From Polymorphospora lycopeni (GTDB taxonomy: Bacteria > Actinomycetota > Actinomycetes > Mycobacteriales > Micromonosporaceae): a stretch of DNA of 64,000 nucleotides. The notes beneath the pieces are model-generated. The model was not told the DNA's origin and did no database searches. It saw only the letters and a program-made list of their open reading frames with translations. The stretch is from assembly GCF_042237075.1 (NCBI RefSeq), contig NZ_JBCGDC010000001.1:62001-126000 (forward strand), written 5' to 3'. The translations under genes were made by a program, and so were the position numbers. How positions within the stretch are numbered: position 1 is the first letter of the stretch; each line of letters opens with the position of its first letter. This document shows positions 9,367-18,099 of this stretch, in pieces.

Positions 9367-10232
9367 GCCATGCCTCCGGGTCGACTGATGGACAAAGGTA
9401 GCTGCTGCCGCCAGTGGCTGCTGCCGGCAACGGTCCCGCTACCGGCAACGATGGGTTGCTCGCAGCGGCTCCGCTGTCGGCGGCTGTCCGGCCACCGGCG
9501 GTGGTGGTGTCGGCGGTCGTGCTGTCGGGGTGCGGCCGGCACACGTGGGTCCCCACCGAACCTTAAGGCGACGACCCACACGGCGTACGCCCGCCCCCGG
9601 TGCTTCGTCCGTTCGGATGTCTCTCGATGGGCCGGCCGTCGGCCGGTCCACAGAATCCACAACGCTGATGATTGGGTTTTGATCTCTATTAGAAAAATCT
9701 CTCATCGTCTTCATCGGTGTTGTGGATTCTGTGGAGAACTAGAGTTTTCCCAGCTCAGTCCCGTTATCCACCGGTGGGTTGCCTGGGGATAACCAGGGTT
9801 CAAACTGGCCGTTTCATCCACAGGCCCCGACTGTTGCCCGGTTGTCCACAACTGCTCACCGGCAATCCACAGGGTTTCCACAAGGTTTTTCCCCAAGGGT
9901 GTGGATCGTCGAGTGAAGATCGGGATTAGTTTTCCCCAGATCCTTCAACAGGTTTCCCACAGCTCGCCCTGGCCTGTGGGTAAGTTGCTTACCCTCCGTG
10001 TACGTCCACAGTCGTTTCCACAGGAGTTATCCACAGGTTGTGGGTAAGTGGCTGCTGGTCGTCGTCGCGTTGTCCACCGTCGTGGATAACGACCTGTGGA
10101 CAGTGTGGACAACCGGTGGACAAGAAGCGCCCCGTCCACAGCTGGGACGGGGCGCTTCGGGCTCGGACTCCACCGACGGCGGTTATCCACACCTGGATCA
10201 GCGACTGATCCACTACCAGGGGTTACCGGGTG
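9367..10232. other. oriC region (dnaA-dnaN intergenic)
   Basis: 866 bp between dnaN and dnaA packed with DnaA boxes in both orientations. Perfect TTATCCACA boxes lie at 10027-10035 and 10183-10191. One-base variants lie at 9764-9772, 9814-9822, 9842-9850, 10070-10078, 10081-10089 and 10104-10112, with more degenerate copies at 9721, 9863, 9900 and 9974. An AT-rich stretch at about 9670-9708, strikingly poor in GC for this genome, is the best candidate DNA unwinding element. Location and box density fit an actinobacterial origin. Confidence 0.92.
10124..10158 (-). terminator. dnaA transcription terminator inside oriC
   Basis: Perfect 14-bp inverted repeat (10124-10137 with 10145-10158, loop ACAGCTG) located 75 bp after the dnaA stop codon. 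On the minus strand it is followed by TTGT. The left arm and loop carry a degenerate DnaA box (GTCCACAG), so the hairpin is embedded in the origin. Confidence 0.75.
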
Positions 10233-12086
10233 TCAGGAGTTCTGCTTGATCCGGTTGGTCAGCTCGGCGATCTGGTTGTAGAGCAGCCGGCGTTCGGCCA
10301 TCTGTTGCCGGATCTTGCGGTCGGCGTGCATGACCGTGGTGTGGTCGCGGCCGCCGAACGCCTGGCCGATCCGGGGCAGCGACAGCTCGGTCAGCTCCCG
10401 GCACAGATACATGGCGACCTGACGGGCGTTGACCAGCACCCGGGAGCGGGAGTGCCCACGCAGGTCCTCCAGGCTCACCCCGAAGTAGTCGGCGGTCGCC
10501 GCCATGATCTGGTCGGCGGTGATCTCCGGACCCTGACCGTCGGGGATGAAGTCGCGTAGTACCTCTTCGGCCAGGGCCAGCTCGACCGCGGTGTGGGTCA
10601 GGCTGGCGAACGCGGTCACCCGGATCAGCGCGCCCTCGAGTTCACGGATCGAGTTCGACACCCGGGAGGCGATGAACTCCAGCACGTCCGGTGGGGCGTA
10701 GAGCCGCTCCTGGGCCGCCTTCTTCTGCAGGATCGCGATACGGGTCTCCAGGTCGGGCGGCTGGATGTCGGCCAGCAGCCCCCATTCGAACCGGGTACGC
10801 ATCCGGTCCTCCAGCGTCGCCAACTGCCGCGGCGACCGGTCGGACGTGATCACGATCTGCTTGTTGGCGTTGTGCAGGGTGTTGAAGGTGTGGAAGAACT
10901 CCTCCTGCGTCCGTTCGCGGTTCTCCAGGAACTGGATGTCGTCGATCAGGAGGATGTCGACGTCGCGGTAGCGCCGCTGGAAGGCGCTGGTCTTGTCGTC
11001 GCGCAGTGAGTTGATGAAGTCGTTGGTGAATTCCTCGGTGGAGACGTACCGCACCGACCGGGCGTTGCCCAGGGTCTGCGCGTAGTGGCCGATGGCGTGG
11101 AGCAGGTGTGTCTTGCCCAGCCCCGAACTGCCGTAGATGAACAGCGGGTTGTACGCCTTGGCCGGCGATTCGGAGACGGCGACCGAGGCGGCGTGCGCGA
11201 ACCGGTTCGACGAGCCGATGACGAACGTCTCGAACATGTACTTCGGGTTGAGCCGGTTGCCGCCGCTGTCGGGCGTGGCGCCCGGGCGGCGGTCGTCGCG
11301 GCCCGGCAGCCGCAGGTCGGCGTCGCGGTTCTGGGCGCGGCCAGGACCGCTGTCGGTCCCGCTGCCCAGATTGCGGATGGTCGGCTCGTCGATACGCAGC
11401 CCGGCCGCTTCGCCGCGGTAGGTGCGCTCCGGCGGGTCGGGCCGGGCGTCGCGCCGCTCGTGGTGCGGGGCGGGCGGCCCGGACAGGTGTGGAGCCGCGG
11501 GCGGCGGCCCGGGCTCCACGTACGGCTGCGGGTACGGCGCCGCGAACAGCGCGTCCTGTGTGCCGCCGCGGTCGGGGCCGGTGCCGGTCGGCGGCTTGGC
11601 GTGCTGGTCGGCGTCCGGCCGGCCGGACGCGGCGGGATGGTGGCCCGACCCGGCACCGGGGTGCTGCGCCGAACCGTTCGGCGGCATCGGCAACTCGACG
11701 TGTGGTGGCGGCCGGTCGACCTGCTCGGTCGGGAAGCGCGCGAGGACGGGCTGCACCGGGAAGGAGGTACTGTCCGGCACCGCGGCGCTGCCGTAGACCG
11801 TCCCGTTGGTGCGCGGTTGACCGTCTTCGGGTGCCCGTACGGTGACGGCAACCTGGATCGACCGGCCGAGCCGGCGGGACAGGGCCTCGGTGATGGCGGG
11901 CCGCAGGCGCGACTCGATGACATCCCGGGTGAAGGCGTCGGGTACGGCGAGCAGGGCGGTGTCCTCGACGATGGCGCGCAGCCGGGTCATGCGGAGATAG
12001 GCACGCTGCTGGGCTGAGACGATCTCGTCGGCGAGTTCGTCGGTAGCAGCAGTCCAGACCGCGGCAAGGTCGACCATGTCGGTCAC
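10233..12086 (-). CDS. dnaA: chromosomal replication initiator DnaA
   Basis: 617 residues from a GTG at 12084-12086, chosen for the GGGGGTGG ribosome binding site 5 bases upstream and the family start TDMVDLAAVW. Domain I occupies about the first 90 residues. Domain II is a long Pro/Asp/Gly-rich linker (about 100-265). Domain III has Walker A GSSGLGKT near residue 316 and Walker B LLIDDIQFLENRE. Domain IV carries the DnaA signature RDHTTVMHADRKI for box binding. The long linker is typical of high-GC actinomycetes. DnaA boxes upstream (12204-12223) suggest autoregulation. Confidence 0.98.
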   Translation of the reverse strand: MTDMVDLAAVWTAATDELADEIVSAQQRAYLRMTRLRAIVEDTALLAVPDAFTRDVIESRLRPAITEALSRRLGRSIQVAVTVRAPEDGQPRTNGTVYGSAAVPDSTSFPVQPVLARFPTEQVDRPPPHVELPMPPNGSAQHPGAGSGHHPAASGRPDADQHAKPPTGTGPDRGGTQDALFAAPYPQPYVEPGPPPAAPHLSGPPAPHHERRDARPDPPERTYRGEAAGLRIDEPTIRNLGSGTDSGPGRAQNRDADLRLPGRDDRRPGATPDSGGNRLNPKYMFETFVIGSSNRFAHAASVAVSESPAKAYNPLFIYGSSGLGKTHLLHAIGHYAQTLGNARSVRYVSTEEFTNDFINSLRDDKTSAFQRRYRDVDILLIDDIQFLENRERTQEEFFHTFNTLHNANKQIVITSDRSPRQLATLEDRMRTRFEWGLLADIQPPDLETRIAILQKKAAQERLYAPPDVLEFIASRVSNSIRELEGALIRVTAFASLTHTAVELALAEEVLRDFIPDGQGPEITADQIMAATADYFGVSLEDLRGHSRSRVLVNARQVAMYLCRELTELSLPRIGQAFGGRDHTTVMHADRKIRQQMAERRLLYNQIAELTNRIKQNS

Positions 12087-12820
12087 CGTCGCGCCACCCC
12101 CATCGCATCTGAGTACCGGCTGCCGCTGGTCTGTGGACCTGGCCGCCCGGTGTTGGTCGGCCACCAGGCACGATGTCGTGCGGTGATTCGACCGTTGGAC
12201 CCGTTGTCCACAAGTTATCCACAGCCTGTGTACCGACCGATTGTGGCTTCCCGGGTGGCGCCTGTCAGGCCCGGATGGTGCCGGATCCACCGCTGATACG
12301 GCTTCACCGTGCCGAACGATCGACCACCTCGCCCAGTTTTGCCCCCATCTGCGGCAATCCCTGGCCCCCCGAGCATGCCGACCGGCAATCGGGCACGCTA
12401 ACAGCGTTGTCCACAACCCTTCAACCGCCGTCCACACCCGGGCGTTGGCGCCATCAGTGAAAACCGCCCCGGGGCGGAGCCGCTGGTCCGCCCGTCCGCA
12501 CCCCGGCGTGGCGCCGGGGCGGACGTTTGACGGTAGTTGTGGCCGTGCGTAGGCTGGAGCGGCTGTGCCGTCGCCCTCCTGATAGGGTGGCGGTTGCTTG
12601 TTCGAGCGGCCTCGTGTGCGAGGTGGGCTCGGGGGAAGAAACAGCTCGGCAAAGCAGGAAGACCCGGACGGAAGCAGGAAGACCCGGACCCCGATCCGAA
12701 CTTTGAGATCAAGGGATTGGGCGGGGCAGTCCAGCGGCCGGCAAGCGGTAGCACCGACGCCAGACATGACACGAACTCGGACGGGTCGCCGTCCGCGCGC
12801 ACGAAGACGGAGAGCCTGAC
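12087..12820. promoter_or_regulatory. dnaA-rpmH divergent intergenic region
   Basis: 734 bp with no gene. Near dnaA are tandem DnaA boxes TTGTCCACA (12204-12212) and TTATCCACA (12215-12223); another TTGTCCACA is at 12407-12415. A GC-rich hairpin with 8-bp core arms (12501-12508 with 12512-12519) abuts the rpmH promoter. The rpmH leader contains a 17-bp direct repeat beginning AGCAGGAAGACCC, near 12655 and 12674. Confidence 0.7.
12527..12555 (+). promoter_or_regulatory. candidate rpmH promoter
   Basis: TTGACG (12527-12532) and TAGGCT (12550-12555) are separated by exactly 17 bp, matching a vegetative actinobacterial promoter. It would start a transcript about 260 nt upstream of rpmH that probably continues through rnpA-yidD-yidC. 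Confidence 0.6.
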
Positions 12821-12958
12821 GTGAGCAAGCGCACCTACCAGCCGAACAACCGCCGGCGCGCGAAGACCCACGGCTTCCGGCTGCGCATGCGCACCCGGGC
12901 CGGCCGCGCGATCCTTGCCACCCGCCGCTCGAAGGGCCGCGCCCGCCTGTCAGCCTGA
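12821..12958 (+). CDS. rpmH: 50S ribosomal protein L34
   Basis: 45 residues from GTG: SKRTYQPNNRRRAKTHGF at the start, then LRMRTRAGRAILATRR and a basic tail. This is the full family length and the canonical L34 sequence. It is the first gene of the rpmH-rnpA-yidD-yidC-jag-rsmG block that runs away from dnaA. Confidence 0.98.
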   Translation: MSKRTYQPNNRRRAKTHGFRLRMRTRAGRAILATRRSKGRARLSA

Positions 12959-12997
12959 GGGCTGGCAGTCCCGGTCCGGAAGATGTAGTAGGCAGTC

Positions 12998-13423
12998 GTG
13001 CTGGCGACCTCGCATCGACTGCGGCACAGCAGAGAGTTTGCCGCAGCGATGCGCGCCGGGCGGCGGGCCAACCGCGGCTCGGTGGTCGTTCACCTCGATC
13101 TCGGCCGCGAGACAGACGGGCCTGGACAACTAGCAGTCACGAAGCCGGCACGCGACGCCGGGGTGGAGAGCGGATCTCCCCCGTCGCGTGCCGGCTTCGT
13201 CGTGTCCAAGGCGGTCGGTGGTGCGGTCGTACGCAATCTTGTCCGGCGCCGGCTCCGCCATCTGGTCCGGGAGCGGATCGACACCCTGCCGGCCGGCTCG
13301 ACTCTTGTGGTGCGGGCGCTGCCGAGCGCGGCCGAGGTGCCGTACGGCCGGCTCGCGGCAGACCTCGACGCGGCGCTGACCGCCGCGCGGACGCCCCGAC
13401 GAGCCTCCCGGTCGCGCCGATGA
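12998..13423 (+). CDS. rnpA: ribonuclease P protein component
   Basis: 141 residues from a GTG start (LATSHRLRHSREFAAAMRAG). It assists the RNase P RNA in maturing tRNA 5' ends. The RNR-type motif region is AVVRNLVRRRLRHLVRE. The protein is about 20 residues longer than usual because a segment around residues 47-68 (TKPARDAG...SPPSRAGF) is encoded by a large inverted repeat in the DNA. The stop overlaps the yidD start by 4 bp (ATGA). Confidence 0.95.
   Translation: MLATSHRLRHSREFAAAMRAGRRANRGSVVVHLDLGRETDGPGQLAVTKPARDAGVESGSPPSRAGFVVSKAVGGAVVRNLVRRRLRHLVRERIDTLPAGSTLVVRALPSAAEVPYGRLAADLDAALTAARTPRRASRSRR
13139..13200. repeat. 62-bp fold-back element inside rnpA
   Basis: Perfect 19-bp inverted repeat (13139-13157 with 13182-13200) around a 24-base centre that itself pairs GGAGA with TCTCC. 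It lies in frame in rnpA and accounts for roughly the extra 20 residues of this RnpA relative to the family. It would form a very stable hairpin in mRNA. Confidence 0.85.
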
Positions 13424-13713
13424 GCGGCGACCACGACTCCCCGCGACGCATGACACTCGGCGCCCGAATGCTGGCAGGACCCGTCATCGCGTACCGTCGT
13501 TGGATAAGCCCGGCGCTGCCGGCCCGCTGTCGGTTCTACCCGTCGTGCAGCGCCTACGCCCTCCAGGCGGTGGAGCGACACGGTGCGCTACGGGGATTTC
13601 TGCTGGCGGTCCGGCGGCTGTTGCGCTGCCACCCCTTCCACCCCGGTGGGTATGACCCGGTGCCGGAGCCGGGCAGCCGCCGTCGTGCTGATGTGACTGG
13701 AGCCCCGAATTGA
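13420..13713 (+). CDS. yidD: membrane protein insertion efficiency factor YidD
   Basis: 97 residues starting with ATG in an ATGA overlap with rnpA. The family core is present: IAYRRWISPALPARCRFYPSCSAYA followed by GALRGFLLAVRRLLRCHPFHPGGYDPVP, with the conserved cysteines. An amphipathic helix supports YidC-dependent membrane insertion. The stop overlaps the TTG start of yidC by 4 bp. Confidence 0.95.
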   Translation: MSGDHDSPRRMTLGARMLAGPVIAYRRWISPALPARCRFYPSCSAYALQAVERHGALRGFLLAVRRLLRCHPFHPGGYDPVPEPGSRRRADVTGAPN

Positions 13714-14759
13714 GTCTCGACTGGATCTACTGGGCGATCTCGTGGATCCTGCTGCTTTGGCATTCCGCGTGGGACGCGATCGGGGTGCCGGCGACGATGG
13801 TCCTGGGCACGAACTGGTCCTGGATCCTTGCCATCGTGTTCCTGGTGGTCACCGTACGGGTGATCCTCTTCCCGGTCTTCGTCAAGCAGATCAAATCGCA
13901 GCGGGCGATGCAGGCGCTCCAGCCCAAGGTCAAGGAGCTGCAGGAGAAGCACAAGGGTGACCGGGAGTCGCTCCAGCAGGAGATGATGGAGCTCTACCGG
14001 AAGGAAAAGGCCAACCCGCTCATGGGCTGCCTTCCGATGTTCCTTCAGATCCCGGTGTTCCTCGGCCTCTTCCACGTGCTCCGCCGGCTCAGCCCGGATA
14101 ACCAGGGCAAGACGCTGTACGGCTGGACCGCCGACCAGTTCGACAGCGCGGCCAGTGCGACGCTGTTCACCGCGCCGATCTCCGGCAAGTTCGGTTCGAC
14201 CGCCGAGGAACTGGCCCGGATGGGTGCCGACGGCACCACGGTCAAGATCATGGCCGGTGTGCTGGTCTGCATCATGATCGCCACCACCTACCTGACCAGC
14301 CGGCAGATGATCCTCAAGACCGGCTGGGCCGAAGACCCGCAGCAGCGGATGATCCAGCGCCTGATGCTCTACGGCATCCCCGCTTCGCTGCTGATTTCCG
14401 GCGCGATTTTCCCCATCGGTGTGATCATCTACTGGGTGACGAACAACCTCTTCACGCTCGGCCAGCAGCAGTGGGTGCTGCGTAAGTTCCCGCCGCTGGT
14501 GACCGCCACCAGCAAGGCCGGAACGGGTAAGCCGGGTGCGGGCAAGCCGGGCACCGGCAAGGCCAACCTGAGCAAGCCGGGCACCGGCAAGGCCGGGACC
14601 GGCCAGCCCGCGAAGCCCGCCGGCCTTTTCGGCCGTGGCAAGGCCAACGGCACGCAGCCGGAGGCGAAGCCGGCGGTCGACACCAAGGCACTGGCCCCCA
14701 AGCCGGGTGCCAAGCCGGTCACCCCGAAGAAGGGGCGGCCCGCGAAACGCCAGGGTTGA
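13710..14759 (+). CDS. yidC: membrane protein insertase YidC/Oxa1
   Basis: 349 residues from a TTG start overlapping the yidD stop (TTGA), which implies translational coupling. Membrane segments are visible near the N-terminus (WILLLWHSAW, WSWILAIVFLVVTVRVILFPVFVKQIKSQRAM split across the first about 65 residues), at NPLMGCLPMFLQIPVFLGLFHVL, around residue 185 and near 230-250. The tail after about residue 260 is a Gly/Lys/Pro/Thr repeat (KPGTGKAG-like), basic and probably ribosome-contacting or disordered. Confidence 0.96.
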   Translation: MSLDWIYWAISWILLLWHSAWDAIGVPATMVLGTNWSWILAIVFLVVTVRVILFPVFVKQIKSQRAMQALQPKVKELQEKHKGDRESLQQEMMELYRKEKANPLMGCLPMFLQIPVFLGLFHVLRRLSPDNQGKTLYGWTADQFDSAASATLFTAPISGKFGSTAEELARMGADGTTVKIMAGVLVCIMIATTYLTSRQMILKTGWAEDPQQRMIQRLMLYGIPASLLISGAIFPIGVIIYWVTNNLFTLGQQQWVLRKFPPLVTATSKAGTGKPGAGKPGTGKANLSKPGTGKAGTGQPAKPAGLFGRGKANGTQPEAKPAVDTKALAPKPGAKPVTPKKGRPAKRQG

Positions 14760-14775
14760 AGCTGACCGAACGTCG

Positions 14776-14820
14776 GGCCGGCAGCCCTCGCTGCCGGCCT
14801 AGGGTCCCGGGCCGGGACCC
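14776..14820 (+). terminator. tandem hairpins after yidC
   Basis: Two adjacent perfect stems: 9 bp (14776-14784 with 14791-14799, six-base loop) and 9 bp (14802-14810 with 14812-14820). They have no T-run, so they may attenuate or stabilise the transcript end between yidC and jag rather than act as a full terminator. Confidence 0.55.
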
Positions 14821-14952
14821 GACTTCGAGGCGCTCCCCTGGCACCGAGCACCACGCCCCCACGTAGACGTGCCGTGACCGTCGGCGATCTTCGCCGGTCA
14901 CGGAAACCAGCCGACCGTGACTGGTCCGGCCGACCGAGTACGGAGATGACAC

Positions 14953-15528
14953 GTGACCGACACCAGCACTCCCCGCACCGAAGTTTCAGAAGAGCAGGCC
15001 GAGTCGGCCGTGGCCCAGACCGAAGGCACCAGCGACGCCGGCGCCGAGGAGTCCAAGGCCACGAGTGACGCCGAGCTCTTCCGGCAGAGCGAGATCGCCG
15101 CGGACTATGTCGAAGGGCTCCTGGACATCCTCGACTACGACGGCGACATCGACGAGCTGGTGTCCGGCGGGCGGCCGGTGGTCGAGGTGGTCGGCGACCG
15201 GCTCCAGCCGCTGGTCGGTCAGCGCGGTGCCACCGTCGAGGCCCTTCAGGAACTGACCCGTCTCGCGGTGTTCCGGCAGACCGGCACGCCGAGTCGCCTG
15301 CTGCTAGACGTCGGCGGATACCGGGCCAGCCGGCGCAAGGAACTGGCCGCGGTCGCACGCAACGCTGTGGAGAAGGTCAAGGAGTACGGCGAAGACGTAC
15401 GCCTCGAGCCGATGTCCGCCTTCGAGCGCAAGTGCGTCCACGACGTGGTCAACGCACTCGCCGGCGTGCAGAGCGAGTCGGAGGGTGTCGAGCCCAACCG
15501 CCGGATCATCGTCCGTCTCGCGGACTGA
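14953..15528 (+). CDS. jag: KH/R3H RNA-binding protein (Jag/KhpB family)
   Basis: 191 residues from GTG. An acidic N-terminus (about 45 residues) is followed by a KH-like region with GDRLQPLVGQRGATVEALQEL (residues about 77-97), then an R3H region containing LEPMSAFERKCVHDVVN and the C-terminal PNRRIIVRLAD. KhpB proteins bind RNA and are linked to cell-wall and division control. The place downstream of yidC is the classical one (SpoIIIJ-associated). It ends 8 bp before rsmG. Confidence 0.93.
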   Translation: MTDTSTPRTEVSEEQAESAVAQTEGTSDAGAEESKATSDAELFRQSEIAADYVEGLLDILDYDGDIDELVSGGRPVVEVVGDRLQPLVGQRGATVEALQELTRLAVFRQTGTPSRLLLDVGGYRASRRKELAAVARNAVEKVKEYGEDVRLEPMSAFERKCVHDVVNALAGVQSESEGVEPNRRIIVRLAD

Positions 15529-15536
15529 AAGCTGAT

Positions 15537-16388
15537 ATGACGAATGACCCAGCGGCACCAGCCGCGTCCGGCCCGGGTGGCGTCACGCCGCCCGGGCCGT
15601 ATCAGTCGGTGCCGTCGGCCGAGCGGTCCCCGCGCCCGTCCACGGGCGGTCCGGTGACCCTTCCCGACGATCTCGTCGAGGCGGCGGGGACGCTCTTCGG
15701 TGATCGGCTTCCCCTTGCCGCCGCCTACGCGGAACTGCTGGCGACCGAGGGGGTCGTACGTGGCCTGATCGGGCCGCGGGAGGCCCCCCGCATCTGGGAC
15801 CGGCACCTGCTCAACTGCGCCGCCGTCGCGGAGCTGATTCCGACCGGCGCGCGCGTGGTCGACGTCGGCTCGGGTGCCGGCCTGCCCGGTCTCGTGCTCG
15901 CGGTGGCCCGACCAGACCTCTCCGTCGTCCTGGTCGAGCCGCTCGCCCGACGTACCGCCTTTCTTGACGAAGCGGTGGACAGACTCGGGCTCGACGGAAC
16001 GGTGACGGTGCAGCGGGGCCGGGCCGAGGAGTTCGCCGACGCGGACTTCTCCCCTGCCGACGTCGTCACCGCAAGAGCGGTCGCACCCCTCGACCGGCTT
16101 GCCGGCTGGTGCCTGCCACTCGCAGCCGTCGGTGGCAGGTTGGTCGCGTTGAAGGGCAACTCTGCACCGGACGAGGTGGCTGAGCATCGGGACGCGGTCG
16201 ACCGGCTGGGCGGCGGCGCACCGGTCGTACGGCACTGCGGAGTCGGTCTTGTCGACCCGCCGACGACCGTGGTGGAGATCGTCCGAGAGCGCGAGATCGT
16301 GTCGGCGCGGTCCAGGTCGGCACGGCGTACGGCTGCCCGGCCCGGTTCGGGCGCTAACGCCGGCCGGAAGCGGGCCCGCCGAGGCTGA
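15537..16388 (+). CDS. rsmG: 16S rRNA (guanine527-N7)-methyltransferase RsmG
   Basis: 283 residues from ATG at 15537. It methylates G527 of 16S rRNA using S-adenosylmethionine; loss in other bacteria gives low-level streptomycin resistance. The N-terminal 40 residues are Pro/Ser-rich. The core has WDRHLLNCAAV, the SAM loop VVDVGSGAGLPGLVLA, and VTARAVAPL followed by LKGNSA. The C-terminal tail is Arg/Ser-rich. It stands between jag and parA, the conserved gidB position. Confidence 0.95.
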   Translation: MTNDPAAPAASGPGGVTPPGPYQSVPSAERSPRPSTGGPVTLPDDLVEAAGTLFGDRLPLAAAYAELLATEGVVRGLIGPREAPRIWDRHLLNCAAVAELIPTGARVVDVGSGAGLPGLVLAVARPDLSVVLVEPLARRTAFLDEAVDRLGLDGTVTVQRGRAEEFADADFSPADVVTARAVAPLDRLAGWCLPLAAVGGRLVALKGNSAPDEVAEHRDAVDRLGGGAPVVRHCGVGLVDPPTTVVEIVREREIVSARSRSARRTAARPGSGANAGRKRARRG

Positions 16389-16692
16389 GACATCACTTGC
16401 GGCGTGCGGTGTGACCGGTCTGACCCTGGGGCAAGAAACCAGGCGTTTGTGGGCGATTTCCGGGCTTTTGACCTCCCACTACCGGGTGCCGGACGGCGTC
16501 ACGTGGCGGACACCCGTGGCCACGACTACCCATTCGGCCGTAGGCTGGCCGCGCGTCGATAGTGCGGACCGCGCGGTGGAGGGCGACGTGTCAACGCCTC
16601 CGCCGCTTCTTGCCGGGCCGCACACTTCGCCCGAAAGCGCGGACGAGAGCGCTGGCGGTGCCGACCCATCCGAACCGGACAGGGATGACACG

Positions 16693-18036
16693 GTGCATGA
16701 CAACGGTAGGTACGACGATCACAGACGTAGCGGTCATGGCTCCGCCGGCCCGACTGTTTCACGTGAAACAGGCCACGACGGTTGGTCGAGTGACGGTCGC
16801 CTCCATCCAACAGTTCAGGCGTTCTCCGATGGAATTCGCGAGGCGTTGACCGAGGACCGCTCCGTTCCCCAGCCCCGCGGCGGCGCACTTGCCGACCCTT
16901 TCGCCGTCCCGTATCCGGTCGACGGACCGGCCTTGCCGGCGGACGACCGTATCGGGGATGCCCGAGCCGGCGTTATGGACGCGCCGGCGCGTCGCCCGGC
17001 ACCGACGCCCCGCCCCCACTCGTCCGCCAGCGCGGCGCCTGTCCCCCAAATGTTGAATCCGCCGGTTGAGGCCGACACGCCGACGACCGCGCCCCGACCA
17101 TTCACCGAGGAACCCGTGGCCGACGCGTACGTTTCACGTGAAACCCAGTCACGCGAAGAGGATGATCCACCGTTGGCTATGGAGGCATTGCGCGCCGTGC
17201 AGATCCTGAACCCGAGCGGCGAGGTGACCATGCCCCGCCCGGACCGGCCACGGATCATGTGCGTCGCGAATCAGAAGGGTGGCGTGGGTAAGACCACGAC
17301 GACCGTAAACCTGGCCGTGGCGCTCGCGCTGCACGGCAACCGGGTACTCGTGGTGGATCTGGATCCGCAGGGCAACGCCTCGACGGGTCTGAACGTGCCG
17401 CACCACGCGGGCATCTCCGACGTGTACGACTGCCTGATCGACAACGTGCCCCTGGCCGAGGTTGCCCAGCAGGTCGAGGGCATCCCCAACCTGTGGTGCG
17501 TGCCGGCCACGATCGACCTCGCCGGTGCGGAGATCGAGCTGGTGTCGGTCGTCGCCCGCGAATCGCGGCTCGCGAGAGCTATCGCCGGCCACCCGGAGCC
17601 GTTCGACTACGTCTTCATCGACTGCCCGCCCTCGCTCGGGCTGCTGACGGTCAACGCGCTCGTCGCGGCGCAGGAGGTACTGATCCCTATCCAGTGCGAG
17701 TACTACGCGCTCGAAGGGCTCAACCAACTGATCAACAACATCAACCTGGTGCGTCAGCACCTCAACCCGAACCTCGACGTGTCGACCATCATCCTGACCA
17801 TGTACGACCGCCGTACCCGCCTTGCGGACGCGGTCGAGCAGGATGTCCGCAACCACTTCGGCGACAAGGTGCTGCAAACCGTCATTCCCCGTAACGTGCG
17901 GGTGTCGGAGGCTCCGAGTTACGGCCAGTCGGTCATGACTTACGATCCCGGATCGCGGGGCGCAACGAGCTACTTCGAGGCGGCTCTGGAGATCGCGGAA
18001 CGCGGGGTCGACAAGGTCGCCGGCCACAATGCCTAG
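16693..18036 (+). CDS. parA: chromosome partitioning ATPase ParA
   Basis: 447 residues from GTG 16693 with AGGGA 7 bases upstream. An alternative in-frame GTG at 16588 has GGTGGAGG before it and would add 35 residues. The first about 185 residues are a low-complexity Pro/Asp/Arg-rich extension whose DNA carries two parS sites. The deviant Walker A KGGVGKTTTT begins at residue 195, followed by DLDPQGNAST and FIDCPPSLG. ParA forms the nucleoid-bound gradient that moves ParB-parS complexes. parB follows 63 bp downstream. Confidence 0.95.
   Translation: MHDNGRYDDHRRSGHGSAGPTVSRETGHDGWSSDGRLHPTVQAFSDGIREALTEDRSVPQPRGGALADPFAVPYPVDGPALPADDRIGDARAGVMDAPARRPAPTPRPHSSASAAPVPQMLNPPVEADTPTTAPRPFTEEPVADAYVSRETQSREEDDPPLAMEALRAVQILNPSGEVTMPRPDRPRIMCVANQKGGVGKTTTTVNLAVALALHGNRVLVVDLDPQGNASTGLNVPHHAGISDVYDCLIDNVPLAEVAQQVEGIPNLWCVPATIDLAGAEIELVSVVARESRLARAIAGHPEPFDYVFIDCPPSLGLLTVNALVAAQEVLIPIQCEYYALEGLNQLINNINLVRQHLNPNLDVSTIILTMYDRRTRLADAVEQDVRNHFGDKVLQTVIPRNVRVSEAPSYGQSVMTYDPGSRGATSYFEAALEIAERGVDKVAGHNA
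16755..16770. promoter_or_regulatory. parS site 1 (perfect 16-mer, inside parA)
   Basis: TGTTTCACGTGAAACA, the full consensus ParB-binding palindrome. In the parA frame it encodes VSRET. Confidence 0.93.
17130..17145. promoter_or_regulatory. parS site 2 (inside parA)
   Basis: CGTTTCACGTGAAACC: the 14-base core is perfect, the outer bases differ. It reads VSRET in the same codon phase as site 1. Confidence 0.9.
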
Positions 18037-18099
18037 ACCGGGTACGACGAACCCCTTGGCCGAAATTGGTTGGCCGGACAACTCGGTGGGAGGCGTGGC

